Assembly (NCBI GenBank): GCA_003056245.1
Contig: MVDH01000001.1
Span: 2,165,757 to 2,229,756, forward strand
DNA length: 64,000 bases
Reading direction: 5' to 3'
Origin: Cellvibrio sp. 79
Lineage (GTDB): Bacteria > Pseudomonadota > Gammaproteobacteria > Pseudomonadales > Cellvibrionaceae
The translations under genes were made by a program, and so were the position numbers. Below the pieces are notes generated by a model that saw only the letters and a list, made by a program, of their open reading frames with translations, was not told the origin of the DNA and did not search any database. Below, one piece after another: positions 45,202 through 54,329 of this stretch (positions are counted from its first letter, which is position 1; every line of letters starts with the position of its first letter).

Positions 45202-47403
45202 TTACAGCTTCATGAACTTAACCCAGTTAATATTCCAGCCACCACTCGGTGCAAACAAACCAACCGAATAGGTACCGGCGTTAATGTTCACTGTGTGACT
45301 AATGGTTTGCCAGTTTTGCCAACCGCCTGTTGCAGGAATGGCGATTTGACCAAGTTGAATCAAACCTGCGTTTAAATCCAACGATAAAGTGCTACCGCTT
45401 GGGCTTGAAACACGGTACTCAACTCTGTAAATGCCGCTGATTGGGAAATTAACATTGGCATAAACCATGAAATCGTTGGCATCAATCCAGCCAACGTTTT
45501 GGCCGCCGCCGGTATCAGTGGTGCTTTCCGTTCCAACACCATTCATTGATGTAAAGCTTTCAGCTTCGATTTGTTTACTAAACGCAGGGCCAGACGAGCT
45601 TGATGAGCTTGAACTGGAATTACTGGAGCCAGTTAAACCATTAGTGAATAGTTCAAATTCAGCAAGTTGAAATAAAATGGTGCTGTTTTGAACGATGTTG
45701 AAACGATGGTACTTGTAGGCAGTGTTGTTGCTGATATCGAAACGACGCTTTTGATATCTGTTAGCAAAATTTTCATTGCTTCGCGTGTCCAGCGTTGTCC
45801 AACTATTACCATCGTTTGAGCCTTGCAATGTCCAGGCTAATGGATCGCGTTCGTCGGCATCATTTGCAGAAGTGAGGCTGTAACTATTTATAACGTACGC
45901 GGTATTGGTTTGATATTGCACCCAACCGCCCGCGCTGTTCACACCCAAATATTTTGTGCCCGGATCGTTATCAACAAGGTTCGCAACGCCTTCACCATTG
46001 TTGTTGGGATATTGTGCGGTGATAGCGCCGCCGAGGTCAGTGATATCAAGGCTTGAAACAATCATCGACGAAACACGGTCATTCCAATCGCCACCAATCC
46101 AGCCTGTGTTGGCGGTGAGCGTAACGCTTGCGCCCGTGAAGTTATCACCATCATAAAGAGTGACCTGGATACCTGGCGGGATAACTAAGGAGGTGATGTC
46201 ATTGTTGCGCGCGCCGCGTGCAATTAATTGTGCAGTGTTGTATTGGCCAATGTTAAAGCGAGAACCGTAGCCGCCGAAATTAATGTCTTGATAGGCGACG
46301 ACTTGATCAACCGATGCCGCCGCTTCCAGCAACATAATGCCGCTGAGCTGAGTGGAATATTCCAGCGTGGTATTTGATGCAGGCACAACATTCCAAACCG
46401 GGCCGACAAGGTTATCGGCGCGCATACCGCGTTTTAACAGAATTTGTGCGTTGTATTTAATGATGTCCGCGTAGCGTTTGCGAGTTTCAATCGGTAACGC
46501 GCCTTCACGCGCGAGGTTCGCAAATGAACGCAGGAAAATGCCTTTAAATAAACCGCCATCGCCCTGGCCGGTTTCATTGGTATAGATAACACCATTAACG
46601 GTACGCTCATTCAGAACATACTCGGCTGCTTTAACCGCGTCATTTAAATAGGTTGCGTCACTGGTAATCTGGTAAAGCTCAAGGCTGGCCGCCAGATACA
46701 TGCCAACATTGTAGGAAAATACCCAATCCGGATTGGTGTTAACAACGTCGGGCACCGCCTCCCAGCCATCGTAAACTCCGCCATTAGGCGCAACCAATTT
46801 ACTTTTAACAAATGCATGGATTTCTCTGGCGTACTGTAATTTTTGCGCGTCTCCGCCAATGCGATAAAGTTGCGCCGCGGCATATGCTGCCGGAGAATTG
46901 GATATCGCATTTTTACAGCTTGGATGACAATTTTTATTCCAGGTAATCGCGTTTAAATATTGTGTGCTGCGGCCGGTGAGAATATCAGTCCATAATAAAT
47001 TCGCGACATCAAGATATTCGCTATCACCGGTGGCTTTGTACGCTTTGATGCTCGCCAGTGTGAGCCATTCCATATCATCATAAAAATCATTCGTATAACG
47101 GCCGTGTGTATCGCGGATGCCATGGAGCAAGGTTTTCATGCGCAATTTGTAAGTGTCGTTGCGGGTTCTTATAAAACCTTCGGTGAGTGCATCCAAACCG
47201 TTGGCATTCCACCAGAAATCGAAACCTGAATCCGGTGTATGGGTGTAATACATTCCATTGCCGGAAATATAAGTATTGTGCACCGTCTGTTGCAGTTGCT
47301 CGGCAGCACTACCATAGAGGGCGACTTGGGCGGCAGCGCTTAGGCTGAACGTCATCGCACCACCAACAATTATCTTTTTCAAAATATCGCGGGACTGGCT
47401 CAT
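45202..47403 (-). CDS. GH76 alpha-1,6-mannanase with crystallin, F5/8C and CBM6 modules
   Basis: A 733-residue secreted enzyme. The GH76 domain (about 25-370) contains DFYDDMEWLTLASIKAY; the paired Asp residues are the catalytic pair. Next comes a beta/gamma-crystallin-like module (about 371-450) with VVAYQDINFGGYGSRF, a discoidin-like module (about 453-586), a serine linker, and a CBM6 (about 614-733) with IEAESFTSMNGVG. GH76 enzymes cleave the alpha-1,6 backbone of fungal mannan. The ATG is preceded by AGAGG. The GH38 gene follows downstream. Confidence 0.93.
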   Translation of the reverse strand: MSQSRDILKKIIVGGAMTFSLSAAAQVALYGSAAEQLQQTVHNTYISGNGMYYTHTPDSGFDFWWNANGLDALTEGFIRTRNDTYKLRMKTLLHGIRDTHGRYTNDFYDDMEWLTLASIKAYKATGDSEYLDVANLLWTDILTGRSTQYLNAITWNKNCHPSCKNAISNSPAAYAAAQLYRIGGDAQKLQYAREIHAFVKSKLVAPNGGVYDGWEAVPDVVNTNPDWVFSYNVGMYLAASLELYQITSDATYLNDAVKAAEYVLNERTVNGVIYTNETGQGDGGLFKGIFLRSFANLAREGALPIETRKRYADIIKYNAQILLKRGMRADNLVGPVWNVVPASNTTLEYSTQLSGIMLLEAAASVDQVVAYQDINFGGYGSRFNIGQYNTAQLIARGARNNDITSLVIPPGIQVTLYDGDNFTGASVTLTANTGWIGGDWNDRVSSMIVSSLDITDLGGAITAQYPNNNGEGVANLVDNDPGTKYLGVNSAGGWVQYQTNTAYVINSYSLTSANDADERDPLAWTLQGSNDGNSWTTLDTRSNENFANRYQKRRFDISNNTAYKYHRFNIVQNSTILFQLAEFELFTNGLTGSSNSSSSSSSSSGPAFSKQIEAESFTSMNGVGTESTTDTGGGQNVGWIDANDFMVYANVNFPISGIYRVEYRVSSPSGSTLSLDLNAGLIQLGQIAIPATGGWQNWQTISHTVNINAGTYSVGLFAPSGGWNINWVKFMKL

Positions 47404-48227
47404 TTATTATTGCCTCTGTTTATGAGTATTAACTGGGCTTGAAATACCCAGGGTTGAATTGGCGCCAGACGAGAGAGAGTCTGTACGCTCAGTTATTATT
47501 AGTTGTGGCTGTAACTAAGAGTCCGGCACGGGTTGCTCCCCGATAACAGATTGCGCAGCCGTTCGGGGGAATTTGTGAAACAGGTTCACCCGGCGAAAGA
47601 GTCAGGAATTTTTACGTGATTTTTTTCTTTATAAATATCGCGCTGGAAGGTAGCGATGTTCCGGGTTATCGGAGTCCGGGGAAATTTTTCTCGAACTATC
47701 CAGGTGGGTGCTTTTGGGTTTTATATTTAACCGAAAGCTTGTTGTTTAGGTGCGGATGAAATATTTGAGCCGGACACGCTTTCTAATTCGTTGATCTGTA
47801 AGTGAAATTGATGTACAAACCATTAAAAAAATTAGAACGCGTTTGTTAAAAAATTTATTGGCAGAAGAATAAACATAAATAAATATTTTTATTTATGTGA
47901 CCCGGTTGGTTAGTGTGCTGTGAAGTAGAACATTATATATTTCTCTAGAAATAAGCTCATTGTGCCTTCCGAAGCAAAACTTTTCCTATTGATGAATCGA
48001 GCAGGGAATACGCTGAGCCCTGAAAGATGGCTTGCAATGCAGTATAATTTTGATTTGTGGTAAGAAAAATTAAAAACAGATTTGTCAGGTTGCGAGTCAA
48101 TAAAATTCTAAAAATTGCTCACAAACGAAAGTGTCCACAATGCTTAATTTTCCAGTTATTTGAGATGGATTGTTTTTAAAGGAAATTTTTTAACGAGGAG
48201 AAGCAAAGAAGGGGGTTGAATCACTCT
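47404..48227. other. Long upstream region of the GH76 gene
   Basis: About 820 bp without coding content. It includes a small hairpin near 47432-47451 (ctggg with cccag) and AT-rich stretches. It must carry the promoter for GH76-GH38. The length is notable for this region; I see no regulator gene or transcription-factor site I can name. Confidence 0.4.
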
Positions 48228-48297
48228 CTAACAATTTGAAGCATAAAATGTCAGCTTCAAATTGTTAGCATAAAGTGTCAATTCGAGACATTTTATG
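48228..48297. repeat. Nested inverted and direct repeats, IS-end-like
   Basis: A perfect 15-bp inverted repeat (48228-48242 with 48254-48268, ctaacaatttgaagc type) flanks ataaaatgtca. Next to it is a second inverted pair, cataaagtgtc and gacattttatg (48269-48297). The unit gcataaa(a/g)tgtca occurs twice in direct orientation. Multiple gacattttatg-like units are seen at the ends of some IS21-family elements, so this may be a solo terminal remnant. No transposase is nearby. A double terminator of the gene ending at 48346 is another reading. Confidence 0.55.
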
Positions 48298-48345
48298 AGT
48301 GAACCGTCACCGGACGTTTCTATTATTTGTAATTAAACGTGATAA

Positions 48346-49230
48346 TTACTGGGACACAATCCGGAACCAGTTGATGTTCCAGCCACCTGTTTTAGCGAAG
48401 ATCCCCAGGTTATAAGTGCCTGCATTAATAAACACGGTATGGGATACTGTGGTCCAGTTTTGCCAACCGCCAGTGTTGGGAATTTCACTCTCACCCAACA
48501 CAATTGCACCGCTATTTAAATCCACTGATAAACGGCCGCCACTGTTCGAACTGGCAACACGGTATTCAATGGTGTAATTGCCGGATGCCGGAATAGTAAT
48601 GGAGTTGTAAGCCAACCAGTCACCGGTTTCAATCCAACCAACATTTTGTCCACCGCCAGCATCAGACGTAGTTTCAACACCAACACCTGACATGCTTGAA
48701 TAAGCTTCCGCTTGTTTTTGCAAATTCAATGTGGGGTTGGTAGTGGTTGCTGGTACTAACTCCCATTCGGATGAAGCCTGCACTTCATTTTGCCATTGCT
48801 CTACATAAGCGCCGGAGTTTGCACTGTTACCCGCAACCTTGATTGCTTTACTACTGTGCGAGGCAATCAGTTGATAGTAAGAACCGGATTTCGCTGCAAT
48901 GAAACGCTGGTTAGCAGAACCGAGATACTCCCACAAATGCACCTTCGCACCATTCGCCGTTGAGATCGCATCTATATCCAATGCCTTGCCACTCACTACG
49001 CCACGAATAATGTAAACACCTTCGCCTTGATGCGAAAATTCAAATTGTTGCGCAGCGCTACCGTTATATGTCCATTGACGGATACGCGCACCGTTGTTGG
49101 TATCGCCATTCATCACATCCAGATACAAACCGCTACTGCGATTGCGCAGCATGTAGCGACCGGTGAGATTGGTATCGCCATTAGGGCGAACTTGTAGCGA
49201 GGTGACAACATCATTGAAGCCTTTGCTCAC
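48346..49230 (-). CDS. Lectin/CBM6 part of a frameshifted HExxH protein
   Basis: A 294-residue open frame carrying the C-terminal part of a larger protein. Its first residues continue a beta/gamma-crystallin-like module. A ricin-type CBM13 follows (YMLRNRSSGLYLDVMNG, ARIRQWTYNGSAAQQFEF, ALDIDAIST, KVHLWEYLGSANQRF), and it ends in a CBM6 with QAEAYSSMSGVGVETTSDAGGGQNVGWIE. The reading frame is open further upstream to near 49290, where it joins the 49286-50332 frame through a one-base shift. The internal ATG is unlikely to be a true start. Confidence 0.7.
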   Translation of the reverse strand: MSKGFNDVVTSLQVRPNGDTNLTGRYMLRNRSSGLYLDVMNGDTNNGARIRQWTYNGSAAQQFEFSHQGEGVYIIRGVVSGKALDIDAISTANGAKVHLWEYLGSANQRFIAAKSGSYYQLIASHSSKAIKVAGNSANSGAYVEQWQNEVQASSEWELVPATTTNPTLNLQKQAEAYSSMSGVGVETTSDAGGGQNVGWIETGDWLAYNSITIPASGNYTIEYRVASSNSGGRLSVDLNSGAIVLGESEIPNTGGWQNWTTVSHTVFINAGTYNLGIFAKTGGWNINWFRIVSQ

Positions 49231-49285
49231 CAGGCAATTATCATTAGTAGTAACGGTAACCTGGGCACCGATAAAATTATTATCT

Positions 49286-50332
49286 TTAAATAGAAATGGC
49301 TTTGTAACCCGGTAATAATTTCAACGATGATATATCGTCGTTAACAACACCGAAACTTTGTAATTGCGCCAACGCGTGGTTACCCGCCGGTATATTCGCC
49401 GCAGCACCTTTGTAGTCACAATCTTTATAGGATGTCAGCGCTGCCGTGGCAGTGGGAGCCGATGAAAAAACGAAATCCGTTTTCGCTTTGTTGTATTGCG
49501 CTTCCCACTCTGCTGGCCAACCAAAAGCGTTGGTAGCGAGCGGTTTTAAATCCACACCGGATGCACCACTCCAAAAGTGCACAAACTCCCCCCAATTCAT
49601 GGAGCGTGAATAGTTATTACCATTTTTAGGGAAATGTTGTGCAAGCAATTCAAAATAACGATTCAATACTTTGTTGCCGCCGTATTGCGAATAAATGGGA
49701 TAGAACCAATCGCGGAACCAATAAGTGCCCGCGCGCGGAAAATTGTCTTGCTTGGTGATTAAATCGTTGTAAGTACTTTGCGCTACGCTGGTCATGCCCA
49801 GATTGACATAAACATCGTAGTTAAAAATTTCTGCCCATTTACTATCGCCCCACAACCCGAATGCGGGTGAACCGTGAACACCTTTCGAACCCAGTTCAAC
49901 AATGTGGGAAATTTCGTGCGCAATAACATCGATATTCCAACCCGCCTGGCTGTGCCAATCACCGGCTTGGCCAATGTCAATTACGTTGCGGTAATCATGG
50001 TGTGCATCCCACCAGGTTGATGGATGGCCACCACCGTATTTGTACGCATGGAAAATAGCGTGGAGATGCGGTTTACCACCAAAATCACCGTAGGTTTTTT
50101 TGGTGTAGCGCCATACATCGCCCGCGAATTTATTCATCCAGGTAATGTTGCGATCCACATCGTTATCGTAATACACCGCAATATCTGCATCGAGAAATAC
50201 ACGGCTTACTAACTGGTTGTGCTCAAACCAATGCTCCTGCCAGGTGAGTGGCGGCGTTTCCTGAGCATGGGTGAGCGGGCTTGCCAAAGCAGCGACCACT
50301 GCTGCTACTTGAAAAATCCTTTGTTTGATCAT
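49286..50332 (-). CDS. Secreted putative zinc protease, N-terminal part
   Basis: A 348-residue frame with a signal peptide (MIKQRIFQVAAVVAALASPLTHA) and ATG preceded by GAGGCT. The metal site is IAHEISHIVE at about 138-147, an HExxH pattern of zincin-type proteases. The last 50 residues begin a beta/gamma-crystallin-like module (SYKDCDYKGAAANIPAGN) that stops early at LLPGYKAISI. Restoring one base joins this to the downstream frame and completes the module as GYKAILFKDNNFIG. The intact protein would be about 650 residues. Protease activity is inferred from the motif; the family is not named. Confidence 0.7.
   Translation of the reverse strand: MIKQRIFQVAAVVAALASPLTHAQETPPLTWQEHWFEHNQLVSRVFLDADIAVYYDNDVDRNITWMNKFAGDVWRYTKKTYGDFGGKPHLHAIFHAYKYGGGHPSTWWDAHHDYRNVIDIGQAGDWHSQAGWNIDVIAHEISHIVELGSKGVHGSPAFGLWGDSKWAEIFNYDVYVNLGMTSVAQSTYNDLITKQDNFPRAGTYWFRDWFYPIYSQYGGNKVLNRYFELLAQHFPKNGNNYSRSMNWGEFVHFWSGASGVDLKPLATNAFGWPAEWEAQYNKAKTDFVFSSAPTATAALTSYKDCDYKGAAANIPAGNHALAQLQSFGVVNDDISSLKLLPGYKAISI
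49291..49300 (-). other. Frameshift site
   Basis: The run aaa at 49294-49296 holds one base too many for the frame. Removing one A gives GYKA-ILFKDNN on the minus strand, which aligns with GYEI-VLYQNDN of the crystallin module in the 52094-53680 protein. This is a real mutation or a sequencing error. Confidence 0.75.
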
Positions 50333-50507
50333 GTTGATTTAGCCTCTTGGGTTTTAATACTTTTGGTTTTAACGTAGTAGTCACAACATCTAATCCCATT
50401 CGTGCTTTCTCATGCGTTCTTATCAGCCACGCGCAGCGATTACTTTGCGCAACTATTTTTATTAATTGCTATTTTATTAATTGTTGTTTTTATAAAGAGC
50501 AAAGCCG

Positions 50508-50531
50508 CTCGAATGATTTGCATCATTCGAG
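50508..50531 (-). terminator. Hairpin after the GH16 gene
   Basis: A 10-bp perfect stem (ctcgaatgat with atcattcgag) and 4-nt loop, about 80 bp past the GH16 stop on the minus strand. It is a likely terminator; the T tract is weak. Confidence 0.5.
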
Positions 50532-50610
50532 GACTTTGTAAAAAATTACTTGGGGAAACTCCAGTAGGGGCGAAAATGCAAACGCACTTCGCCCACCGGA
50601 AATTGTTGAA

Positions 50611-51858
50611 TTACTGATACACGCGCACGTAATCCACATACATACGTTGCGGGAATACACTGCTGGCATTCGGGCTACCCGGCCAGCTGCCGCCTACGGC
50701 AACGTTCAACAACAGGAAGAATGGTTGATCAAATACCCAGGTACCATAATTTTGCACTTGCGCGCGAGTTACGGAATAGAACTGGATATTATCGCGGAAC
50801 CAGCGAATACCATTGGTATCCCACTCCACTGCGTAAACGTGATAATTCACATCCACATATTCACCGAGATTATGTGTACCCATAATCGGAGTGTTGCCGG
50901 AATAACCAGGACCATGTAATGCACCGTGCGTAGTTGTTGGTTCAAAACCGACGTGTTCCATAATGTCGATCTCACCGGATTGTGGCCAACCTACTTGCCC
51001 GAGGTTGCTACCTAACATCCAGAATGCGGGCCAAATTCCTTGTGTTTGTGGCAATTTCAAACGCGCTTCAATACGGCCGTATTTAAAGGTTTTTTTATCG
51101 CGCGAAACCATGCGTGTTGAGGTGTAAGTACAAGTGCCATACCAGCAACCATAATTGGATGGATTGTTGCGACGCGCTTCAATCACCAATACATTGCCAC
51201 CCGCTTGCGCATCATTTTGGATAAATGCGTTTTGGCCATTGGTGTAATACTGCAATTCATTATTACCCCAACCGCCACCACCAGTTTCAAATGTCCAGTT
51301 CGCCGTATTGATGCTGTTAAATTCATCTGACCACACTAGCGTGCGCCCTGGATTGGTAGTGTTGGGAACAATTTCAATCCAGTTAAAATTCCAATCGGCT
51401 GATTGTGCAAACACACCCAGATTGTAAGTGCCTGCATTTAAATTAACGGTGCGTGTTACTGTGGTCCAATTTTGCCAACCGCCGGTAGCGGGAATAGTAA
51501 AATTGCCCAATTGAATTGAGCCCGCATTTAAATCTACCGATGCAGTTGCACCATTGGGTGATGCCACGCGCAAGCGCACTGTGTAGCTGCCAGTCGTTGG
51601 AATATTCAATCCGTTAAATGCAAGCCATTCGCCTTGCGCAATCCAACCTACGTTGTAACCACCACCACTGTCAGTGGTGTATTCAATATCCACTGCATCG
51701 CCGCGAAAAACTCCACCGCTATTACCGGGAGTTGTATCTGAAAACGCGTTGTAATTTTCTGCTTGATAAACCACTGCATGGGCAACAGACGCAATACCGG
51801 CGCACGCAAATAACGCGGCTTTCAGTAATTGCACTGTGGCGGATTTTTTATTATTCAT
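50611..51858 (-). CDS. CBM6-GH16 beta-1,3-glucanase (laminarinase type)
   Basis: A 415-residue secreted enzyme. The ATG has AAAGGAAC upstream. The signal peptide ends near VAHA. An N-terminal CBM6 (about 29-165) begins VVYQAENYNAFSD. The GH16 domain (about 170-415) shows LVWSDEFNS, the catalytic GEIDIMEHVG (ExDxxE) and VYAVEWDTNGIRWF. This pattern is that of bacterial laminarinases acting on beta-1,3-glucan. The closest fold partners in the locus, the CBM6 modules at 45202 and 48346, share clear sequence with this one. Confidence 0.93.
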   Translation of the reverse strand: MNNKKSATVQLLKAALFACAGIASVAHAVVYQAENYNAFSDTTPGNSGGVFRGDAVDIEYTTDSGGGYNVGWIAQGEWLAFNGLNIPTTGSYTVRLRVASPNGATASVDLNAGSIQLGNFTIPATGGWQNWTTVTRTVNLNAGTYNLGVFAQSADWNFNWIEIVPNTTNPGRTLVWSDEFNSINTANWTFETGGGGWGNNELQYYTNGQNAFIQNDAQAGGNVLVIEARRNNPSNYGCWYGTCTYTSTRMVSRDKKTFKYGRIEARLKLPQTQGIWPAFWMLGSNLGQVGWPQSGEIDIMEHVGFEPTTTHGALHGPGYSGNTPIMGTHNLGEYVDVNYHVYAVEWDTNGIRWFRDNIQFYSVTRAQVQNYGTWVFDQPFFLLLNVAVGGSWPGSPNASSVFPQRMYVDYVRVYQ

Positions 51859-52022
51859 AACGGGTTCCTTTAAAGAAGGTAATTAAGTAAGTGTATGAAT
51901 CGCTCATACGCCATTTAGAGAATGATTAACACCAATTTATTGAGATTAAAAAGATTGTTAACAACTCTTTAGCACTGGCCATTTTTTTATAGTGTTTATT
52001 TTTAGTATTCCCCCTCGGTAAA

Positions 52023-52051
52023 AAACCTGTGCGATAAAAAATCGCACAGGT
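52023..52051 (-). terminator. Terminator of the thaumatin-like gene
   Basis: An 11-bp perfect stem (aacctgtgcga with tcgcacaggtt) and 7-nt loop. On the minus strand the stem is followed directly by a T tract, so it ends the gene whose stop is at 52094. Confidence 0.85.
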
Positions 52052-52093
52052 TGCTTTTATCGTTCCATCAATAAAATTTTCTTCAACGGCCCA

Positions 52094-53680
52094 CTAACGT
52101 GGACAATAAAAAGTCACTTCGTAACTTAAGTTAGTTGCAGCCGGACAACTGGAAAGCCCTACACCATCGTCATACGCGTAGGCGTAAGTGTCGCAATGCG
52201 AATGCACCATGTTGCGATATTTGGTGCGATCCGCAGGCCCTGCCATACATTGCTCGGGAGAAATAGGCGGTGTTGGGCAGGTATACATTTGCGCTTGCGG
52301 ATCGGCCGGGTTGTAAACCGGTGTGCTTGATGGCCATTGACGATAGGTCAATTTCGCCGCTGGTGAATAGCAACCTGCTTGCGCACCGGTTAAGGGATTA
52401 GTTGCAATTAGATTTACATTGGCAAGCGCGGGATAGCGGCCATCAGTGCTCAAATTTTCGTTGGTCGGGCAATCCGAAATACGAATAGTTGAACAATCGA
52501 TAACTCCACCAGGTGGGCCACCGGGACCAAATACAGGCGCAGGTTGCGGACCAACCGGGCAACTACCTTTCACGATCACTTTCATCGGCGTGGTGTAACC
52601 ATCCACAAAACTATTGTTCCACCAATCACCGCGACCTAATGGTTGACCGGGTGCAGAAGGATTTTGCACACATTGCGCATCAGTCACGCCGGGAATACAA
52701 CCAAACGATGCTTCAAATTTCGAATCGATTGGCGGTGCACATCCGCCTGCCGGACAAGTGAATCCCAGATTCGCTGGTCCACCGCTTGCACCCACGCGGC
52801 AGTTATGGCCATTCGCATCGCAACCAAAACCAGGCCAGAAGCGCATGCTCGGCAAACCTTTATCGGGAATGTCATATTCGATGGAAGCACCAAGGCTTGC
52901 GAGGCGATGGCGATTTGGCCCGCTGAAATTAATTCCCGGCGCCGTTAACCATTGCACCCACATTGGGTCGCCACAACCGTTGATAATTTTTAACCGCTTG
53001 TGCGTACCGTTTGCGGTACCCGGCGTTCCCGGATTAGTGGTATTTGTCGCGCGCACAATAATCGAGCTGGCCGCATCATTGAAATTGTCATTCACGAGGC
53101 AATCATCATTCGCCGATTTGGTGACTGATGTACCGCCAAAATTATCATTCTGGTAAAGCACAATTTCGTAACCGCTGTTGACTTGAATCGATGAAATATC
53201 ATCGTTGCGCACACCGAGTGCTTGCAGTTGCGACAGCGTGTAATTCCCCGCCGCCAAACCAACTGCCGTACCGCCATAACTACAATGCTGGTACACACGC
53301 GCAACGCCACCGGGTTGCGGGTTAGTCGTGCCTGTTAAAGTGAATTGCACCCAGGCAGTATCGTTAGCGCCACCGGAGTTATTGCCGATAGTATAGAAAT
53401 AACGAATTACCGAATTGGTGGCCGCCGTAATGGTGTATTCGTGATTGGTGCCACTCGCCGTCATGCGAATATTTTGCTGGTTCGCGCCATTAATCGTGTA
53501 ATGCACGTCAGCCCATGGAGCATCGGTTACATAAAACTTAACGCTGGTAGCAGATAACACTGTGTGGCCGGAAGCCGCCCAGGTGGATTGAATTGACAAT
53601 AAGGAAAGCAAAAAACAACACCACATTAACATCGTGGATTTGATTGCCCTGTTTTTAATGACCGGATTTTTTATATACAT
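52094..53680 (-). CDS. CBM56-like/crystallin/thaumatin-like (GH152-type) protein
   Basis: About 528 residues from the ATG at 53680, with GGAGAAAACC upstream (in-frame start at 53728 not favoured). A signal peptide precedes SGHTVLSATSVKFYV. Residues about 37-118 resemble CBM56 beta-1,3-glucan-binding domains: DVHYTINGANQQNIRMTASG and VIRYFYTI. A beta/gamma-crystallin-like module follows (about 125-205). The C-terminal part is thaumatin-like, with KRLKIINGCGDPMWVQW, GRGDWWNNSFVDGY and CDTYAYAYDDGVGLSSCP. Thaumatin-like GH152 proteins hydrolyse beta-1,3-glucan in fungal walls. Hydrolysis by this one is inferred. Confidence 0.88.
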   Translation of the reverse strand: MYIKNPVIKNRAIKSTMLMWCCFLLSLLSIQSTWAASGHTVLSATSVKFYVTDAPWADVHYTINGANQQNIRMTASGTNHEYTITAATNSVIRYFYTIGNNSGGANDTAWVQFTLTGTTNPQPGGVARVYQHCSYGGTAVGLAAGNYTLSQLQALGVRNDDISSIQVNSGYEIVLYQNDNFGGTSVTKSANDDCLVNDNFNDAASSIIVRATNTTNPGTPGTANGTHKRLKIINGCGDPMWVQWLTAPGINFSGPNRHRLASLGASIEYDIPDKGLPSMRFWPGFGCDANGHNCRVGASGGPANLGFTCPAGGCAPPIDSKFEASFGCIPGVTDAQCVQNPSAPGQPLGRGDWWNNSFVDGYTTPMKVIVKGSCPVGPQPAPVFGPGGPPGGVIDCSTIRISDCPTNENLSTDGRYPALANVNLIATNPLTGAQAGCYSPAAKLTYRQWPSSTPVYNPADPQAQMYTCPTPPISPEQCMAGPADRTKYRNMVHSHCDTYAYAYDDGVGLSSCPAATNLSYEVTFYCPR

Positions 53681-54329
53681 GGTTTTCTCCAGATAAAGGC
53701 TCTCCATGGCAGGGATAACTATCCGCACCAGCAGGAAAGATCAGATGATTAAACCGAAAATGTGCCCAGTGTTTTTGTTATTTTTGTGTACAGTCGCTTT
53801 GGCACGAACAGGAGTATAAAAAAATGCAGTCAAAACTCAAAGAATCAAACGGAGCAAAAAACCCTTATAAATCAGCCGATTTCCGCTAAAAATCGCAAAC
53901 AGAAAAAACTCGAACCTCGAATATCACGCTTCCCACTTTCGCAAACGTAATCTGCAACTGATTTCTCACCTTTGTGCGAAATATGGTTACAACAATTGTG
54001 AACCTATTAACTTCAGGTGCGGATTTGGGTAACAGTTTGATGAGGGAAAACGTGAATGGTTGAGGGAAACGTCAATTGGTGAGAAGTGTGAAATGGTGAT
54101 CGTGCCATGTTGTGCTTGATGTGAATCGGCACCTGTTGGAATTTGTTTAGTCAGGGATTTTTTTCGTAAGCAGGCAAAAACAGCACCAATACTGACAGCA
54201 GCCATAAATGCATGCGCATCTAACACGACCATTGAAACAATGGTCGCGTCTGCAACTGCTTTCCCAAAATCAGGGTTGAAAATGTTATATGGAGGAAGAA
54301 ATCAATGTTGTAAGCACTAGCTTGGAGTA
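53681..54329. other. Gap between the fungal-wall locus and the toxin patch
   Basis: About 650 bp. It contains an imperfect 20-bp tandem duplication (54041-54060 and 54061-54080, tgagggaaa type) and a 9-bp hairpin at 54226-54246 (cgaccattg with caatggtcg). A minus-strand frame at 53987-54232 reads as low-quality protein and is not called. This may be a junction of acquired DNA. Confidence 0.5.

Noticed and set aside
49286-49300. Programmed frameshift
   Set aside because: There is no slippery heptamer at the site and no downstream stem; a one-base insertion explains it more simply.
53987-54232. Minus-strand frame of 81 codons
   Set aside because: Contains the 20-bp duplication, lacks a ribosome site and gives Ser/Pro/His-rich sequence; probably not a gene.
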